This document shows positions 25,317-38,100 of a DNA stretch of 64,000 nt, piece after piece. The position numbers were made by a program, and so were the translations under genes. Source of the stretch: Fasciola hepatica (Eukaryota > Platyhelminthes > Trematoda > Plagiorchiida > Fasciolidae); the NCBI GenBank assembly GCA_948099385.1, contig CANUEZ040000196.1, positions 3,889,001-3,953,000 on the forward strand, written 5' to 3'. Positions within the stretch are counted from its first letter, which is position 1. Every line of letters begins with the position of its first letter. The notes under the pieces were generated by a model. That model ran no database searches and was not told the DNA's origin. It saw nothing but the letters and a program-made list of their open reading frames with translations.

Positions 25317-25460
25317 TGCTTCCATAATTTTCAATGGTCAGTTCAGTGTTCAAGCTGCATGGAGAATCATATTATACAAATCTACTCTGCTACTGCTCTA
25401 TTGCATTGTATGAGCAATCTGTGTGGATTGTTCATAAGGGAATGCCTTGGTTTTACTTAG

Positions 25461-26729
25461 GCCCATAAATAGAGAAGTGATGGAACATAGGATTGGATCG
25501 GTGTGCGAGAATTTGGTTGTTACCGTTCAAAGCGAAAGCGAAAGCCGAAGCCAATTTGGGGATTGTGCTATATCATGTAGTGTATATGTTGAACAAAGCG
25601 TTGAGACCCATATGGGATAGCCTTGTGGTTTGGGTGTTCGACTGACAATCGTTCACCCCAACCCTTGTTCATGTCTCCGAGTGGGCTCTGTCCATGTGCA
25701 ATGCTCATGATTCCCTTAGCGGATCAAACAGCTGTACAGTGCTTCCATAATTTTCAATGGTCAGTTCAGTGTTCAAGCTGCATGGAGAATCATATTATAC
25801 AAATCTACTCTGCTACTGCTCTATTGCATTGTATGAGCAATCTGTGTGGATTGTTCATAAGGGAATGCCTTGGTTTTATTTAGGCCCATAAATAGAGAAG
25901 TGATGTAAAATGGGATTGGATCGGTGTGCGAGAATTTGGTTGTTACCGTTCAAAGCGAAAGCGAAAGCCGAAGCCAATTTGGGGATTGTGCTATATCATG
26001 TATTGTATATGTTGAACAAAGCGTTCAGACCCATATCGGATAGCCTTGTGGTTTGGGTGTTCGACTGACAATCGTTCAACCCAACCCTTGTTCTTGTCTC
26101 CGAGTGATCTCTGTCCATGTGCAATGCTCATGATTCCCTTAGCGGATCAAACAGCTGTACAGTGCTTCCATAATTTTCAATGGTCAGTTCAGTGTTCAAG
26201 CTGCATGGAGAATCATATTATACAAATCTACTCTGCTACTGCTCTATTGCATTGTATGAGCAATCTGTGTGGATTGTTCATAAGGGAATGCCTTGGTTTT
26301 ACTTAGGCCCATAAATAGAGAAGTGATGGAACATAGGATTGGATCGGTGTGCGAGAATTTGGTTGTTACCGTTCAAAGCGAAAGCGAAAGCCGAAGCCAA
26401 TTTGGGGATTGTGCTATATCATGTAGTGTATATGTTGAACATAGCGTTGAGACCCATATCGGAGGGGCTTGTGGTTTGGGTTTTCGACTGACAATCGTTC
26501 ACCCCAACCCTTGTTCGTGTCTCCGAGTGGGTTCTGTCCATGTGCAATGCTCATGATTCCCTTAGCGGATCAAACAGCTGTACACTGCTTCCATAATTTT
26601 CAATGGTCAGTTCAGTGTTCAAGCTGCATGGAGAATCATATTATACAAATCTACTCTGCTACTGCTCTATTGCATTGTATGAGCAATCTGTGTGGATTGT
26701 TCATAAGGGAATGCCTTGGTTTTACTTAG
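25461..26729. repeat. Spacer monomers m61-m63 between 3-mer copies
   Basis: m61 has TATGGGATAG, TTCATGTCTCC and a TTTATTTAGG end. m62 has GATGTAAAATGGG and TTCAACCC. m63 repeats m57 except for TACACTGC at about 26581. Confidence 0.75.
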
Positions 26730-29267
26730 GCCCATAAATAGAGAAGTGATGGAACATAGGATTGGATCGGTGTGCGAGAATTTGGTTGTTACCGTTCAAA
26801 GCGAAAGCGAAAGCCGAAGCCAATTTGGGGATTGTGCTATATCATGTATTGTATATGTTGAACAAAGCGTTGAGACCCATATCGGATAGCCTTGTTGTTT
26901 GGGTGTTCGACTGACATTCGTTCATCCCAACCCTTGTTCTTGTCTCCGAGTGGGTTCTGTCCATGTGCAATGCTCATGATTCCCTTAGCGGATCAAACAG
27001 CTGTACAGTGCTTCCATAATTTTCAATGGTCAGTTCAGTGTTCAAGCTGCATGGACAATCATATTATACAAATCTACTCTGCTACTGCTCTATTGCATTG
27101 TATGAGCAATCTGTGTGGATTGTTCATAAGGGAATGCCTTGGTTTTACTTAGGCCCATAAATAGAGAAGTGATGGAACATAGGATTGGATCGGTGTGCGA
27201 GAATTTGGTTGTTACCGTTCAAAGCGAAAGCGAAAGCCGAAGCCAATTTGGGGATTGTGCTATATCATGTAGTGTATATGTTGAACAAAGCGTTCAGACC
27301 CATATCGGATAGCCTTGTGGTTTGGGTGTTCGACTGACAATCGTTCACCCCAACCCTTGTTCGTGTCTCCGAGTGGGCTCTGTCCACGTGCAATGCTCAT
27401 GATTCCCTTAGCGGATCAAACAGCTGTACAGTGCTTCCATAATTTTCAATGGTCAATTCCGTGGTCAAGCTGCATGGAGAATCATATTATACAAATCTAC
27501 TCTGCTACTGCTCTATTGCATTGTATGAGCAATCTGTGTGGATTGTTCATAAGGGAATGCCTTGGTTTTACTTAGGCCCATAAATAGAGAAGTGATGGAA
27601 CATAGGATTGGATCGGTGTGCGAGAATTTGGTTGTTACCGTTCAAAGCGAAAGCGAAAGCCGAAGCCAATTTGGGGATTGTGCTATATCATGTAGTGTAT
27701 ATGTTGAACAAAGCGTTCAGACCCATATCGAATAGCCTTGTGGTTTGGGTGTTCGACTGACAATCGTTCACCCCAACCCTTGTTCGTGTCTCCGAGTGGG
27801 CTCTGTCCACGTGCAATGCTCATGATTCCCTTAGCGGATCAAACAGCTGTACAGTGCTTCCATAATTTTCAATGGTCAGTTCAGTGTTCAAGCTGCATGG
27901 AGAATCATATTATACAAATCTACTCTGCTACTGCTCTATTGCATTGTATGAGCAATCTGTGTGGATTGTTCATAAGGGAATGCCTTGGTTTTACTTAGGC
28001 CCATAAATAGAGAAGTGATGGAACATAGGATTGGATCGGTGTGCGAGAATTTGGTTGTTACCGTTCAAAGCGAAAGCGAAAGCCGAAGCCAATTTGGGGA
28101 TTGTGCTATATCATGTATTGTATATGTTGAACAAAGCGTTGAGACCCATATCGGATAGCCTTGTTGTTTGGGTGTTCGACTGACATTCGTTCATCCCAAC
28201 CCTTGTTCTTGTCTCCGAGTGGGTTCTGTCCATGTGCAATGCTCATGATTCCCTTAGCGGATCAAACAGCTGTACAGTGCTTCCATAATTTTCAATGGTC
28301 AGTTCAGTGTTCAAGCTGCATGGAGAATCATATTATACAAATCTACTCTGCTACTGCTCTATTGCATTGTATGAGCAATCTGTGTGGATTGTTCATAAGG
28401 GAATGCCTTGGTTTTACTTAGGCCCATAAATAGAGAAGTGATGGAACATAGGATTGGATCGGTGTGCGAGAATTTGGTTGTTACCGTTCAAAGCGAAAGC
28501 GAAAGCCGAAGCCAATTTGGGGATTGTGCTATATCATGTAGTGTATATGTTGAACAAAGCGTTCAGACCCATATCGGATAGCCTTGTGGTTTGGGTGTTC
28601 GACTGACAATCGTTCACCCCAACCCTTGTTCGTGTCTCCGAGTGGGCTCTGTCCACGTGCAATGCTCATGATTCCCTTAGCGGATCAAACAGCTGTACAG
28701 TGCTTCCATAATTTTCAATGGTCAATTCCGTGGTCAAGCTGCATGGAGAATCATATTATACAAATCTACTCTGCTACTGCTCTATTGCATTGTATGAGCA
28801 ATCTGTGTGGATTGTTCATAAGGGAATGCCTTGGTTTTACTTAGGCCCATAAATAGAGAAGTGATGGAACATAGGATTGGATCGGTGTGCGAGAATTTGG
28901 TTGTTACCGTTCAAAGCGAAAGCGAAAGCCGAAGCCAATTTGGGGATTGTGCTATATCATGTAGTGTATATGTTGAACAAAGCGTTCAGACCCATATCGG
29001 ATAGCCTTGTGGTTTGGGTGTTCGACTGACAATCGTTCACCCCAACCCTTGTTCGTGTCTCCGAGTGGGCTCTGTCCACGTGCAATGCTCATGATTCCCT
29101 TAGCGGATCAAACAGCTGTACAGTGCTTCCATAATTTTCAATGGTCAGTTCAGTGTTCAAGCTGCATGGAGAATCATATTATACAAATCTACTCTGCTAC
29201 TGCTCTATTGCATTGTATGAGCAATCTGTGTGGATTGTTCATAAGGGAATGCCTTGGTTTTACTTAG
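26730..29267. repeat. 3-monomer HOR, two tandem copies of 1,269 bp
   Basis: m64-m66 (26730-27998) are followed directly by m67-m69 (27999-29267). By eye I see only two differences: GGACAATC versus GGAGAATC at about 27055, and ATCGAATAGCC versus ATCGGATAGCC at about 27729. The low divergence points to recent duplication. Confidence 0.88.
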
Positions 29268-32200
29268 GCCCATAAATAGAGAAGTGATGGAACATAGGAT
29301 TGGATCGGTGTGCGAGAATTTGGTTGTTACCGTTCAAAGCGAAAGCGAAAGCCGAAGCCAATTTGGGGATTGTGCTATATCATGTAGTGTATATGTTGAA
29401 CAAAGCGTCGAGACCCATATCAGATAGCCTTGTGCTTTGGGTGTTCGACTGACATTCGTTCATCCCAACTCTTGTTCTTGTCCCGTGTGGGCTCTGTCCA
29501 TGTGCAATGCTCATGATTCCCTTAGCGGATCAAACAGCTGTACAGTGCTTCCATAATTTTCAATGGTCAGTTCAGTGTTCAAGCTGCATGGAGAATCATA
29601 TTATACAAATCTACTCTGCTACTGCTCTATTGCATTGTATGAACAATCTGTGTGGATTGTTCATAAGGGAATGCCTTGGTTTTATTTAGGCCCATAAATA
29701 GAGAAGTGATGGAACATAGGATTGGATCGGTGTGCGAGAATTTGGTTGTTACCGTTCAAAGCGAAAGCGAAAGCCGAAGCCAATTTGGGGATTGTGCTAT
29801 ATCATGTATTGTATATGTTGAACATAGCGTTGAGACCCATATCGGAGGGGCTTGTGGTTTGGGTTTTCGACTGACATTCGTTCACCCCAACCCTTGTTCG
29901 TGTCTCCGAGTGATCTCTGTCCATGTGCAATGCTCATGATTCCCTTAGCGGATCAAACAGCTGTACAGTGCTTCCATAATTTTCAATGGTCAGTTCAGTG
30001 TTCAAGCTGCATGGAGAATCATATTATACAAATCTACTCTGCTACTGCTCTATTGCATTGTATGAGCAATCTGTGTGGGGATTGTTCATAAGGGAATGCC
30101 TTGGTTTTACTTAGGCCCATAAATAGAGAAGTGATGGAACATAGGATTGGATCGGTGTGCGAGAATTTGGTTGTTACCGTTCAAAGCGAAAGCGAAAGCC
30201 GAAGCCAATTTGGGGATTGTGCTATATCATGTAGTGTATATGTTGAACAAAGCGTTGAGACCCATATCGGATAGCCTTGTTGTTTGGGTGTTCGACTGAC
30301 ATTCGTTCATCCCAACCCTTGTTCTTGTCTCCGAGTGATCTCTTTCCATGTGCAATGCTCATGATTCCCTTAGCGGATCAAACAGCTGTACAGTGCTTCC
30401 ATAATTTTCCATGGTCAGTTCAGTGTTCAAGCTGCATGGAGAATCATATTATACAAATCTACTCTGCTACTGCTCTATTGCATTGTATGAGCAATCTGTG
30501 TGGGGATTGTTCATAAGGGAATGCCTTGGTTTTACTTAGGCCCATAAATAGAGAAGTGATGGAACATAGGATTGGATCGGTGTGCGAGAATTTGGTTGTT
30601 ACCGTTCAAAGCGAAAGCGAAAGCCGAAGCCAATTTGGGGATTGTGCTATATCATGTAGTGTATATGTTGAACAAAGCGTTCAGACCCATATCGAATAGC
30701 CTTGTGGTTTGGGTGTTCGACTGACAATCGTTCACCCCAACCCTTGTTCATGTCTCCGAGTGGGCTCTGTCCACGTGCAATGCTCATGATTCCCTTAGCG
30801 GATCAAACAGCTGTACAGTGCTTCCATAATTTTCAATGGTCAATTCCGTGGTCAAGCTGCATGGAGAATCATATTATACAAATCTACTCTGCTACTGCTG
30901 TATTGCATTGTATGAGCAATCTGTGTGGATTGTTCATAAGGGAATGCCTTGGTTTTACTTAGGCCCATAAATAGAGAAGTGATGGAACATAGGATTGGAT
31001 CGGTGTGCGAGAATTTGGTTGTTACCGTTCAAAGCGAAAGCGAAAGCCGAAGCCAATTTGGGGATTGTGCTATATCATGTAGTGTATATGTTGAACAAAG
31101 CGTCGAGACCCATATCGGATAGCCTTGTTGTTTGGGTGTTCGACTGACATTCGTTCATCCCAACCCTTGTTCTTGTCCCGTGTGGGCTCTGTCCATGTGC
31201 AATGCTCATGATTCCCTTAGCGGATCAAACAGCTGTACAGTGCTTCCATAATTTTCAATGGTCAGTTCAGTGTTCAAGCTGCATGGAGAATCATATTATA
31301 CAAATCTACTCTGCTACTGCTCTATTGCATTGTATGAGCAATCTGTGTGGATTGTTCATAAGGGAATGCCTTGGTTTTATTTAGGCCCATAAATAGAGAA
31401 GTGATGGAACATAGGATTGGATCGGTGTGCGAGAATTTGGTTGTTACCGTTCAAAGCGAAAGCGAAAGCCGAAGCCAATTTGGGGATTGTGCTATATCAT
31501 GTATTGTATATGTTGAACATAGCGTTGAGACCCATATCGGAGGGGCTTGTGGTTAGGTGTTCGACTGACATTCGTTCACCCCAACCCTTGTTCGTGTCTC
31601 CGAGTGGGTTCTGTCCATGTGCAATGCTCATGATTCCCTTAGCGGATCAAACAGCTGTACAGTGCTTCCATAATTTTCAATGGTCAGTTCAGTGTTCAAG
31701 CTGCATGGAGAATCATATTATACAAATCTACTCTGCTACTGCTCTATTGCATTGTATGAGCAATCTGTGTGGATTGTTCATAAGGGAATGCCTTGGTTTT
31801 ACTTAGGCCCATAAATAGAGAAGTGATGAAACATAGGATTGGATCGGTGTGCGAGAATTTGGTTGTTACCGTTCAAAGCGAAAGCGAAAGCCGAAGCCGA
31901 TTTGGGGATTGTGCTATATCATGTATTGTATATGTTGAACAAAGCGTTGAGACCCATATGGGATAGCCTTGTTGTTTGGGTGTTCGACTGACAATCGTTC
32001 ACCCCAACCCTTGTTCATGTCTCCGAGTGGGCTCTGTCCACGTGCAATGCTCATGATTCCCTTAGCGGATCAAACAGCTGTACAGTGCTTCCATAATTTT
32101 CAATGGTCAGTTCAGTGTTCAAGCTGCATGGAGAATCATATTATACAAATCTACTCTGCTACTGCTCTATTGCATTGTATGAGCAATCTGTGTGGATTGT

Positions 32201-34343
32201 TCATAAGAGAATGCCTTGGTTTTACTTAGGCCCATAAATAGAGAAGTGATGTAAAATGGGATTGGATCGGTGTGCGAGAATTAGGTTGTTACCGTTCAAA
32301 GCGAAAGCGAAAGCCGAAGCCAATTTGGGGATTGTGCTATATCATGTATTGTATATGTTGAACAAAGCGTTGAGACCCATATCGGATAGCCTTGTGGTTT
32401 GGGTGTTCGACTGACATTCGTTCATCCCAACCCTTGTTCTTGTCTCCGAGTGATCTCTGTCCATGTGCAATGCTCATGATTCCCTTAGCGGATCAAACAG
32501 CTGTACAGTGCTTGCATAATTTTCAATGGTCAGTTCAGTGTTCAAGCTGCATGGAGAATCATATTATACAAATCTACTCTGCTACTGCTCTATTGCATTG
32601 TATGAGCAATCTGTGTGGATTGTTCATAAGGGAATGCCTTGGTTTTACTTAGGCCCATAAATAGAGAAGTGATGGAACATAGGATTGGATCGGTGTGCGA
32701 GAATTTGGTTGTTACCGTTCAAAGCGAAAGCGAAAGCCGAAGCCAATTTGGGGATTGTGCTATATCATGTATTGTATATGTTGAACAAAGCGTCGAGACC
32801 CATATCGGATAGCCTTGTGGTTTGGGTGTTTGACTGACATTCGTTCATCCCAACCCTTGTTCTTGCCCCGTGTGGGCTCTGTCCAATTGCAATGCTCATG
32901 ATTCCCTTAGCGGATCAAACAGCTGTACAGTGCTTGCATAATTTTCAATGGTCAGTTCAGTGTTCAAGCTGCATGGAGAATCATATTATACAAATCTACT
33001 CTGCTACTGCTCTATTGCATTGTATGAGCAATCTGTGTGGATTGTTCATAAGGGAATGCCTTGGTTTTACTTAGGCCCATAAATAGAGAAGTGATGGAAC
33101 ATAGGATTGGATCGGTGTGCGAGAATTTGGTTGTTACCGTTCAAAGCGAAAGCGAAAGCCGAAGCCAATTTGGGGATTGTGCTATATCATGTAGTGTATA
33201 TGTTGAACATAGCGTTGAGACCCATATCGGAGGGGCTTGTGGATTGGGTGTTCGACTGACATTCGTTCACCCCAACCCTTGTTCGTGTCTCCGAGTGGGT
33301 TCTGTCCATGTGCAATGCTCATGATTCCCTTAGCGGATCAAACAGCTGTACAGTGCTTCCATAATTTTCAATGGTCAGTTCAGTGTTCAAGCTGCATGGA
33401 GAATCATATTATACAAATCTACTCTGCTACTGCTCTATTGCATTGTATGAGCAATCTGTGTGGATTGTTCATAAGGGAATGCCTTGGTTTTACTTAGGCC
33501 CATAACTAGAGAAGTGATGGAACATAGGATTGGATCGGTGTGCGAGAATTTGGTTGTTACCGTTCAAAGCGAAAGCGAAAGCCGAAGCCAATTTGGGGAT
33601 TGTGCTATATCATGTATTGTATATGTTGAACAAAGCGTTGAGACCCATATCGGATAGCCTTGTTGTTTGGGTGTTCGACTGACATTCGTTCACCCCAACC
33701 CTTGTTCTTGTCTCCGAGTGATCTCTGTCCATGTGCAATGCTCATGATTCCCTTAGCGGATCAAACAGCTGTACAGTGCTTGCATAATTTTCAATGGTCA
33801 GTTCAGTGTTCAAGCTGCATGGAGAATCATATTATACAAATCTACTCTGCTACTGCTCTATTGCATTGTATGAGCAATCTGTGTGGATTGTTCATAAGGG
33901 AATGCCTTGGTTTTACTTAGGCCCATAAAAAGAGAAGTGATGGAACATAGGATTGGATCGGTGTGCGAGAATTTGGTTGTTACCGTTCAAAGCGAAAGCG
34001 AAAGCCGAAGCCAATTTGGGGATTGTGCTATATCATGTATTGTATATGTTGAACAAAGCGTTGAGACCCATATCGGATAGCCTTGTGGTTTGGGTGTTCG
34101 ACTGACAATCGTTCACCCCAACCCTTGTTCGTGTCTCCGAGTGGGCTCTTTCCACGTGCAATGCTCATGATTCCCTTAGCGGATCAAACAGCTGTACAGT
34201 GCTTCCATAATTTTCAATGGTCAGTTCAGTGTTCAAGCTGCATGGAGAATCATATTATACAAATCTACTCTGCTACTGCTCTATTGCATTGTATGAGCAA
34301 TCTGTGTGGATTGTTCATAAGGGAATGCCTTGGTTTTACTTAG
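29268..34343. repeat. 4-monomer HOR, three copies (1,695, 1,690 and 1,691 bp)
   Basis: m70-m73 (29268-30962), m74-m77 (30963-32652) and m78-m81 (32653-34343) each begin with a 422-bp deleted monomer (CCCGTGTGG form). A GAACATAGCG/GGAGGGGCTTGTGG monomer follows, then two units of the CCTTGTTG or GATCTCT and the ACAATCG with CACGTG types. The order of the last two is not the same in the middle copy. Length differences come from GG insertions in m71 and m72 and a lost base in m75 (GGTTAGGTG at about 31553). Confidence 0.75.
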
Positions 34344-35189
34344 GCCCATAAATAGAGAAGTGATGGAACATAGGATTGGATCGGTGTGCGAGAATTTGGT
34401 TGTTACCGTTCAAAGCGAAAGCGAAAGCCGAAGCCAATTTGGGGATTGTGCTATATCATGTATTGTATATGTTGAACAAAGCCTTGGGACCCATATGGGA
34501 TAGCCTTGTTGTTTGGGTGTTCGACTGACATTCGTTCATCCCAACCCTTGTTCTTGTCTCCGAGTGATGTCTGTCCATGTGCAATGCTCATGATTCCCTT
34601 AGCGGATCAAACAGCTGTACAGTGCTTCCATAATTTTCAATGGTCAGTTCCGTGTTCAAGCTGCATGGAGAATCATATTATACAAATCTACTCTGCTACT
34701 GCTCTATTGCATTGTATGAGCAATCTGTGTGGATTGTTCATAAGGGAATGCCTTGGTTTTACTTAGGCCCATAAATAGAGAAGTGATGGAACATAGGATT
34801 GGATCGGTGTGCGAGAATTTGGTTGTTACCGTTCAAAGCGAAAGCGAAAGCCGAAGCCAATTTGGGGATTGTGCTATATCATGTAGTGTATATGTTGAAC
34901 AAAGCGTTGAGACCCATATCGGATAGCCTTGTGGTTTGGGTGTTCGACTGACAATCGTTCACCCCAACCCTTGTTCGTGTCTCCGAGTGGGCTCTGTCCA
35001 TGTGCAATGCTCATGATTCCCTTAGCGGATCAAACAGCTGTACAGTGCTTCCATAATTTTCAATGGTCAGTTCAGTGTTCAAGCTGCATGGAGAATCATA
35101 TTATACAAATCTACTCTGCTACTGCTCTATTGCATTGTATGAGCAATCTGTGTGGATTGTTCATAAGGGAATGCCTTGGTTTTATTTAG
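34344..35189. repeat. Monomers m82-m83
   Basis: m82 carries the last GATCTCT-like unit (GATGTCTG at about 34567) together with GCCTTGGGACCC. m83 is a near-consensus unit ending in TTTATTTAGG. No HOR partner is evident. Confidence 0.7.
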
Positions 35190-38100
35190 GCCCATAAATA
35201 GAGAAGTGATGTAAAATGGGATTGGATCGGTGTGCGAGAATTTGGTTGTTACCGTTCAAAGCGAAAGCGAAAGCCGAAGCCAATTTGGGGATTGTGCTAT
35301 ATCATGTAGTGTATATGTTGAACAAAGCGTTGAGACCCATATCGGATAGCCTTGTGGTTTGGGTGTTCGACTGACAATCGTTCACCCCAACCCTTGTTCG
35401 TGTCTCCGAGTGGGCTCTTTCCATGTGCAATGCTCATGATTCCCTTAGCGGATCAAACAGCTGTAAAGTGCTTCCATAATTTTCAATGGTCAGTTCAGTG
35501 TTCAAGCTGCATGGAGAATCATATTATACAAATCTACTCTGCTACTGCTCTATTGCATTGTATGAGCAATCTGTGTGGATTGTTCATAAGGGAATGCCTT
35601 GGTTTTACTTAGGCCCATAAATAGAGAAGTGATGGAACATAGGATTGGATCGGTGTGCGAGAATTTGGTTGTTACCGTTCAAAGCGAAAGCGAAAGCCGA
35701 AGCCAATTTGGGGATTGTGCTATATCATGTAGTGTATATGTTGAACAAAGCGTTGAGACCCATATGGGATAGCCTTGTGGTTTGGGTGTTCGACTGACAA
35801 TCGTTCACCCCAACCCTTGTTCGTGTCTCCGAGTGGGCTCTGTCTATGTGCAATGCTCATGATTCCCTTAGCGGATCAAACAGCTCTACAGTGCTTCCAT
35901 AATTTTCAATGGTCAGTTCAGTGTTCAAGCTGCATGGATAATCATATTATACAAATCCACTCTGCTACTGCTCTATTGCATTGTATGAGCAATCTGTGTG
36001 GATTGTTCATAAGGGAATGCCTTGGTTTTATTTAGGCCCATAAATAGAGAAGTGATGTAAAATGGGATTGGATCGGTGTGCGAGAATTTGGTTGTTACCG
36101 TTCAAAGCGAAAGCGAAAGCCGAAGCCAATTTGGGGATTGTGCTATATCATGTAGTGTATATGTTGAACAAAGCGTTGAGACCCATATCGGATAGCCTTG
36201 TGGTTTGGGTGTTCGACTGACAATCGTTCACCCCAACCCTTGTTCGTGTCTCCGAGTGGGCTCTGTCCATGTGCAATGCTCATGATTCCCTTAGCGGATC
36301 AAACAGCTGTAAAGTGCTTCCATAATTTTCAATGGTCAGTTCAGTGTTCAAGCTGCATGGAGAATCATATTATACAAATCTACTCTGCTACTGCTCTATT
36401 GCATTGTATGAGCAATCTGTGTGGATTGTTCATAAGGGAATGCCTTGGTTTTACTTAGGCCCATAAATAGAGAAGTGATGGAACATAGGATTGGATCGGT
36501 GTGCGAGAATTTGGTTGTTACCGTTCAAAGCGAAAGCGAAAGCCGAAGCCAATTTGGGGATTGTGCTGTATCATGTAGTGTATATGTTGAACAAAGCGTT
36601 GAGACCCATATGGGATAGCCTTGTGGTTTGGGTGTACGACTGACAATCGTTCACCCCAACCCTTGTTCGTGTCTCCGAGTGGGCTCTGTCCACGTGCAAT
36701 GCTCATGATTCCCTTAGCGGATCAAACAGCTGTACAGTGCTTCCAAAATTTTCAATGGTCAGTTCAGTGTTCAAGCTGCATGGAGAATCATATTATACAA
36801 AGCTACTCTGCTACTGCTGTATTGCATTGTATGAGCAATCTGTGTGGATTGTTCATAAGGGAATGCCTTGGTTTTACTTAGGCCCATAAATAGAGAAATG
36901 ATGGAACATAGGATTGGATCGGTGTGCGAGAATTTGGTTGTTACCGTTCAAAGCGAAAGCGAAAGCCGAAGCCAATTTGGGGATTGTGCTATATCATGTA
37001 GTGTATATGTTGAACAAAGCGTTGAGACCCATATCGGATAGCCTTGTTGTTTGGGTGTTCGACTGACAATCGTTCACCCCAACCCTTGTTCGTGTCTCCG
37101 AGTGGGCTCTGTCCACGTGCAATGCTCATGATTCCCTTAGCGGATCAAACAGCTGTACAGTGCTTCCATAATTTTCAATGGTCAGTTCAGTGTTCAAGCT
37201 GCATGGAGAATCATATTATACAAATCTACTCTGCTACTGCTCTATTGCATTGTATGAGCAATCTGTGTGGGGATTGTTCATAAGGGAATGCCTTGGTTTT
37301 ACTTAGGCCCATAAATAGAGAAGTGATGGAACATAGGATTGGATCGGTGTGCGAGAATTTGGTTGTTACCGTTCAAAGCGAAAGCGAAAGCCGAAGCCAA
37401 TTTGGGGATTGTGCTATATCATGTAGTGTATATGTTGAACAAAGCGTTGAGACCCATATCGGATAGCCTTGTGGTTTGGGTGTTCGACTGACAATCGTTC
37501 ACCCCAACCCTTGTTCGTGTCTCCGAGTGGGCTCTTTCCATGTGCAATGCTCATGATTCCCTTAGCGGATCAAACAGCTGTAAAGTGCTTCCATAATTTT
37601 CAATGGTCAGTTCAGTGTTCAAGCTGCATGGAGAATCATATTATACAAATCTACTCTGCTACTGCTCTATTGCATTGTATGAGCAATCTGTGTGGATTGT
37701 TCATAAGGGAATGCCTTGGTTTTACTTAGGCCCATAAATAGAGAAGTGATGGAACATAGGATTGGATCGGTGTGCGAGAATTTGGTTGTTACCGTTCAAA
37801 GCGAAAGCGAAAGCCGAAGCCAATTTGGGGATTGTGCTATATCATGTAGTGTATATGTTGAACAAAGCGTTGAGACCCATATGGGATAGCCTTGTGGTTT
37901 GGGTTTTCGACTGACAATCGTTCACCCCAACCCTTGTTCGTGTCTCCGAGTGGGCTCTGTCTATGTGCAATGCTCATGATTCCCTTAGCGGATCAAACAG
38001 CTGTACAGTGCTTCCATAATTTTCAATGGTCAGTTCAGTGTTCAAGCTGCATGGAGAATCATATTATACAAATCCACTCTGCTACTGCTCTATTGCATTG

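Larger units (their letters stand above)
24192..25460. repeat. 3-monomer HOR, separated copy (1,269 bp)
   Basis: m58-m60 have the same order of types as the tandem 3-mers further right. The first is CCTTGTTG with ACATTCG, the second is CACGTG with CAATTCCGTGG, and the third is CACGTG with CAGTTCAGTG. m57-m60 correspond to m63-m66 at an offset of 2,538 bp. Confidence 0.8.
25038..25460. repeat. Representative 423-bp monomer (m60)
   Basis: This copy is close to the commonest base at most positions and serves as a reference. It begins at GCCCATAAAT (p1). p31-110 and p315-410 form two near-invariant blocks, and p119-235 is the main variable zone. That zone includes AGTGT or ATTGT at p119-123, GTTGAG or GTTCAG at p140-145, the GGATAGCC, GGAGGGGC or GAATGGGC choice at about p155-162, and ACAATCG or ACATTCG at p185-191. 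The length is divisible by three (141 codons), so the same stop codons recur in the same frames in every unit. That explains the regularly spaced open frames in the window. Confidence 0.95.
25200..25460 (+). other. Recurrent 86-codon open frame, judged non-coding
   Basis: An open frame of this kind recurs in most monomers from p163 to p423. It starts at TTG; the first ATG that keeps the frame open lies at p241 and leaves only 60 codons. There is no ribosome-binding site, intron signal, domain or recognisable motif. Single-base indels in the 420-, 422-, 424- and 425-bp monomers break the frame with no sign of selection against them. Two other plus-strand frames and one minus-strand frame also recur in many units. 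All are best explained by a repeat whose length is a multiple of three. Confidence 0.85.

Noticed and set aside
25454..25462. Telomere-like TTAGGC in each unit
   Set aside because: The motif occurs once per 423 bp at the monomer junction and is never in tandem. It is a coincidence of CTTAGGCCC.
31417..31806. 129-codon open frame
   Set aside because: It results from one lost base in m75 (GGTTAGGTG), which fuses two of the recurrent frames. There is no sign of selection or of a product.
36518..36706. Minus-strand 62- to 84-codon frames recurring in many monomers
   Set aside because: They are the reverse reading of the conserved p73-250 segment. They appear or vanish with single substitutions and have no recognisable motif.
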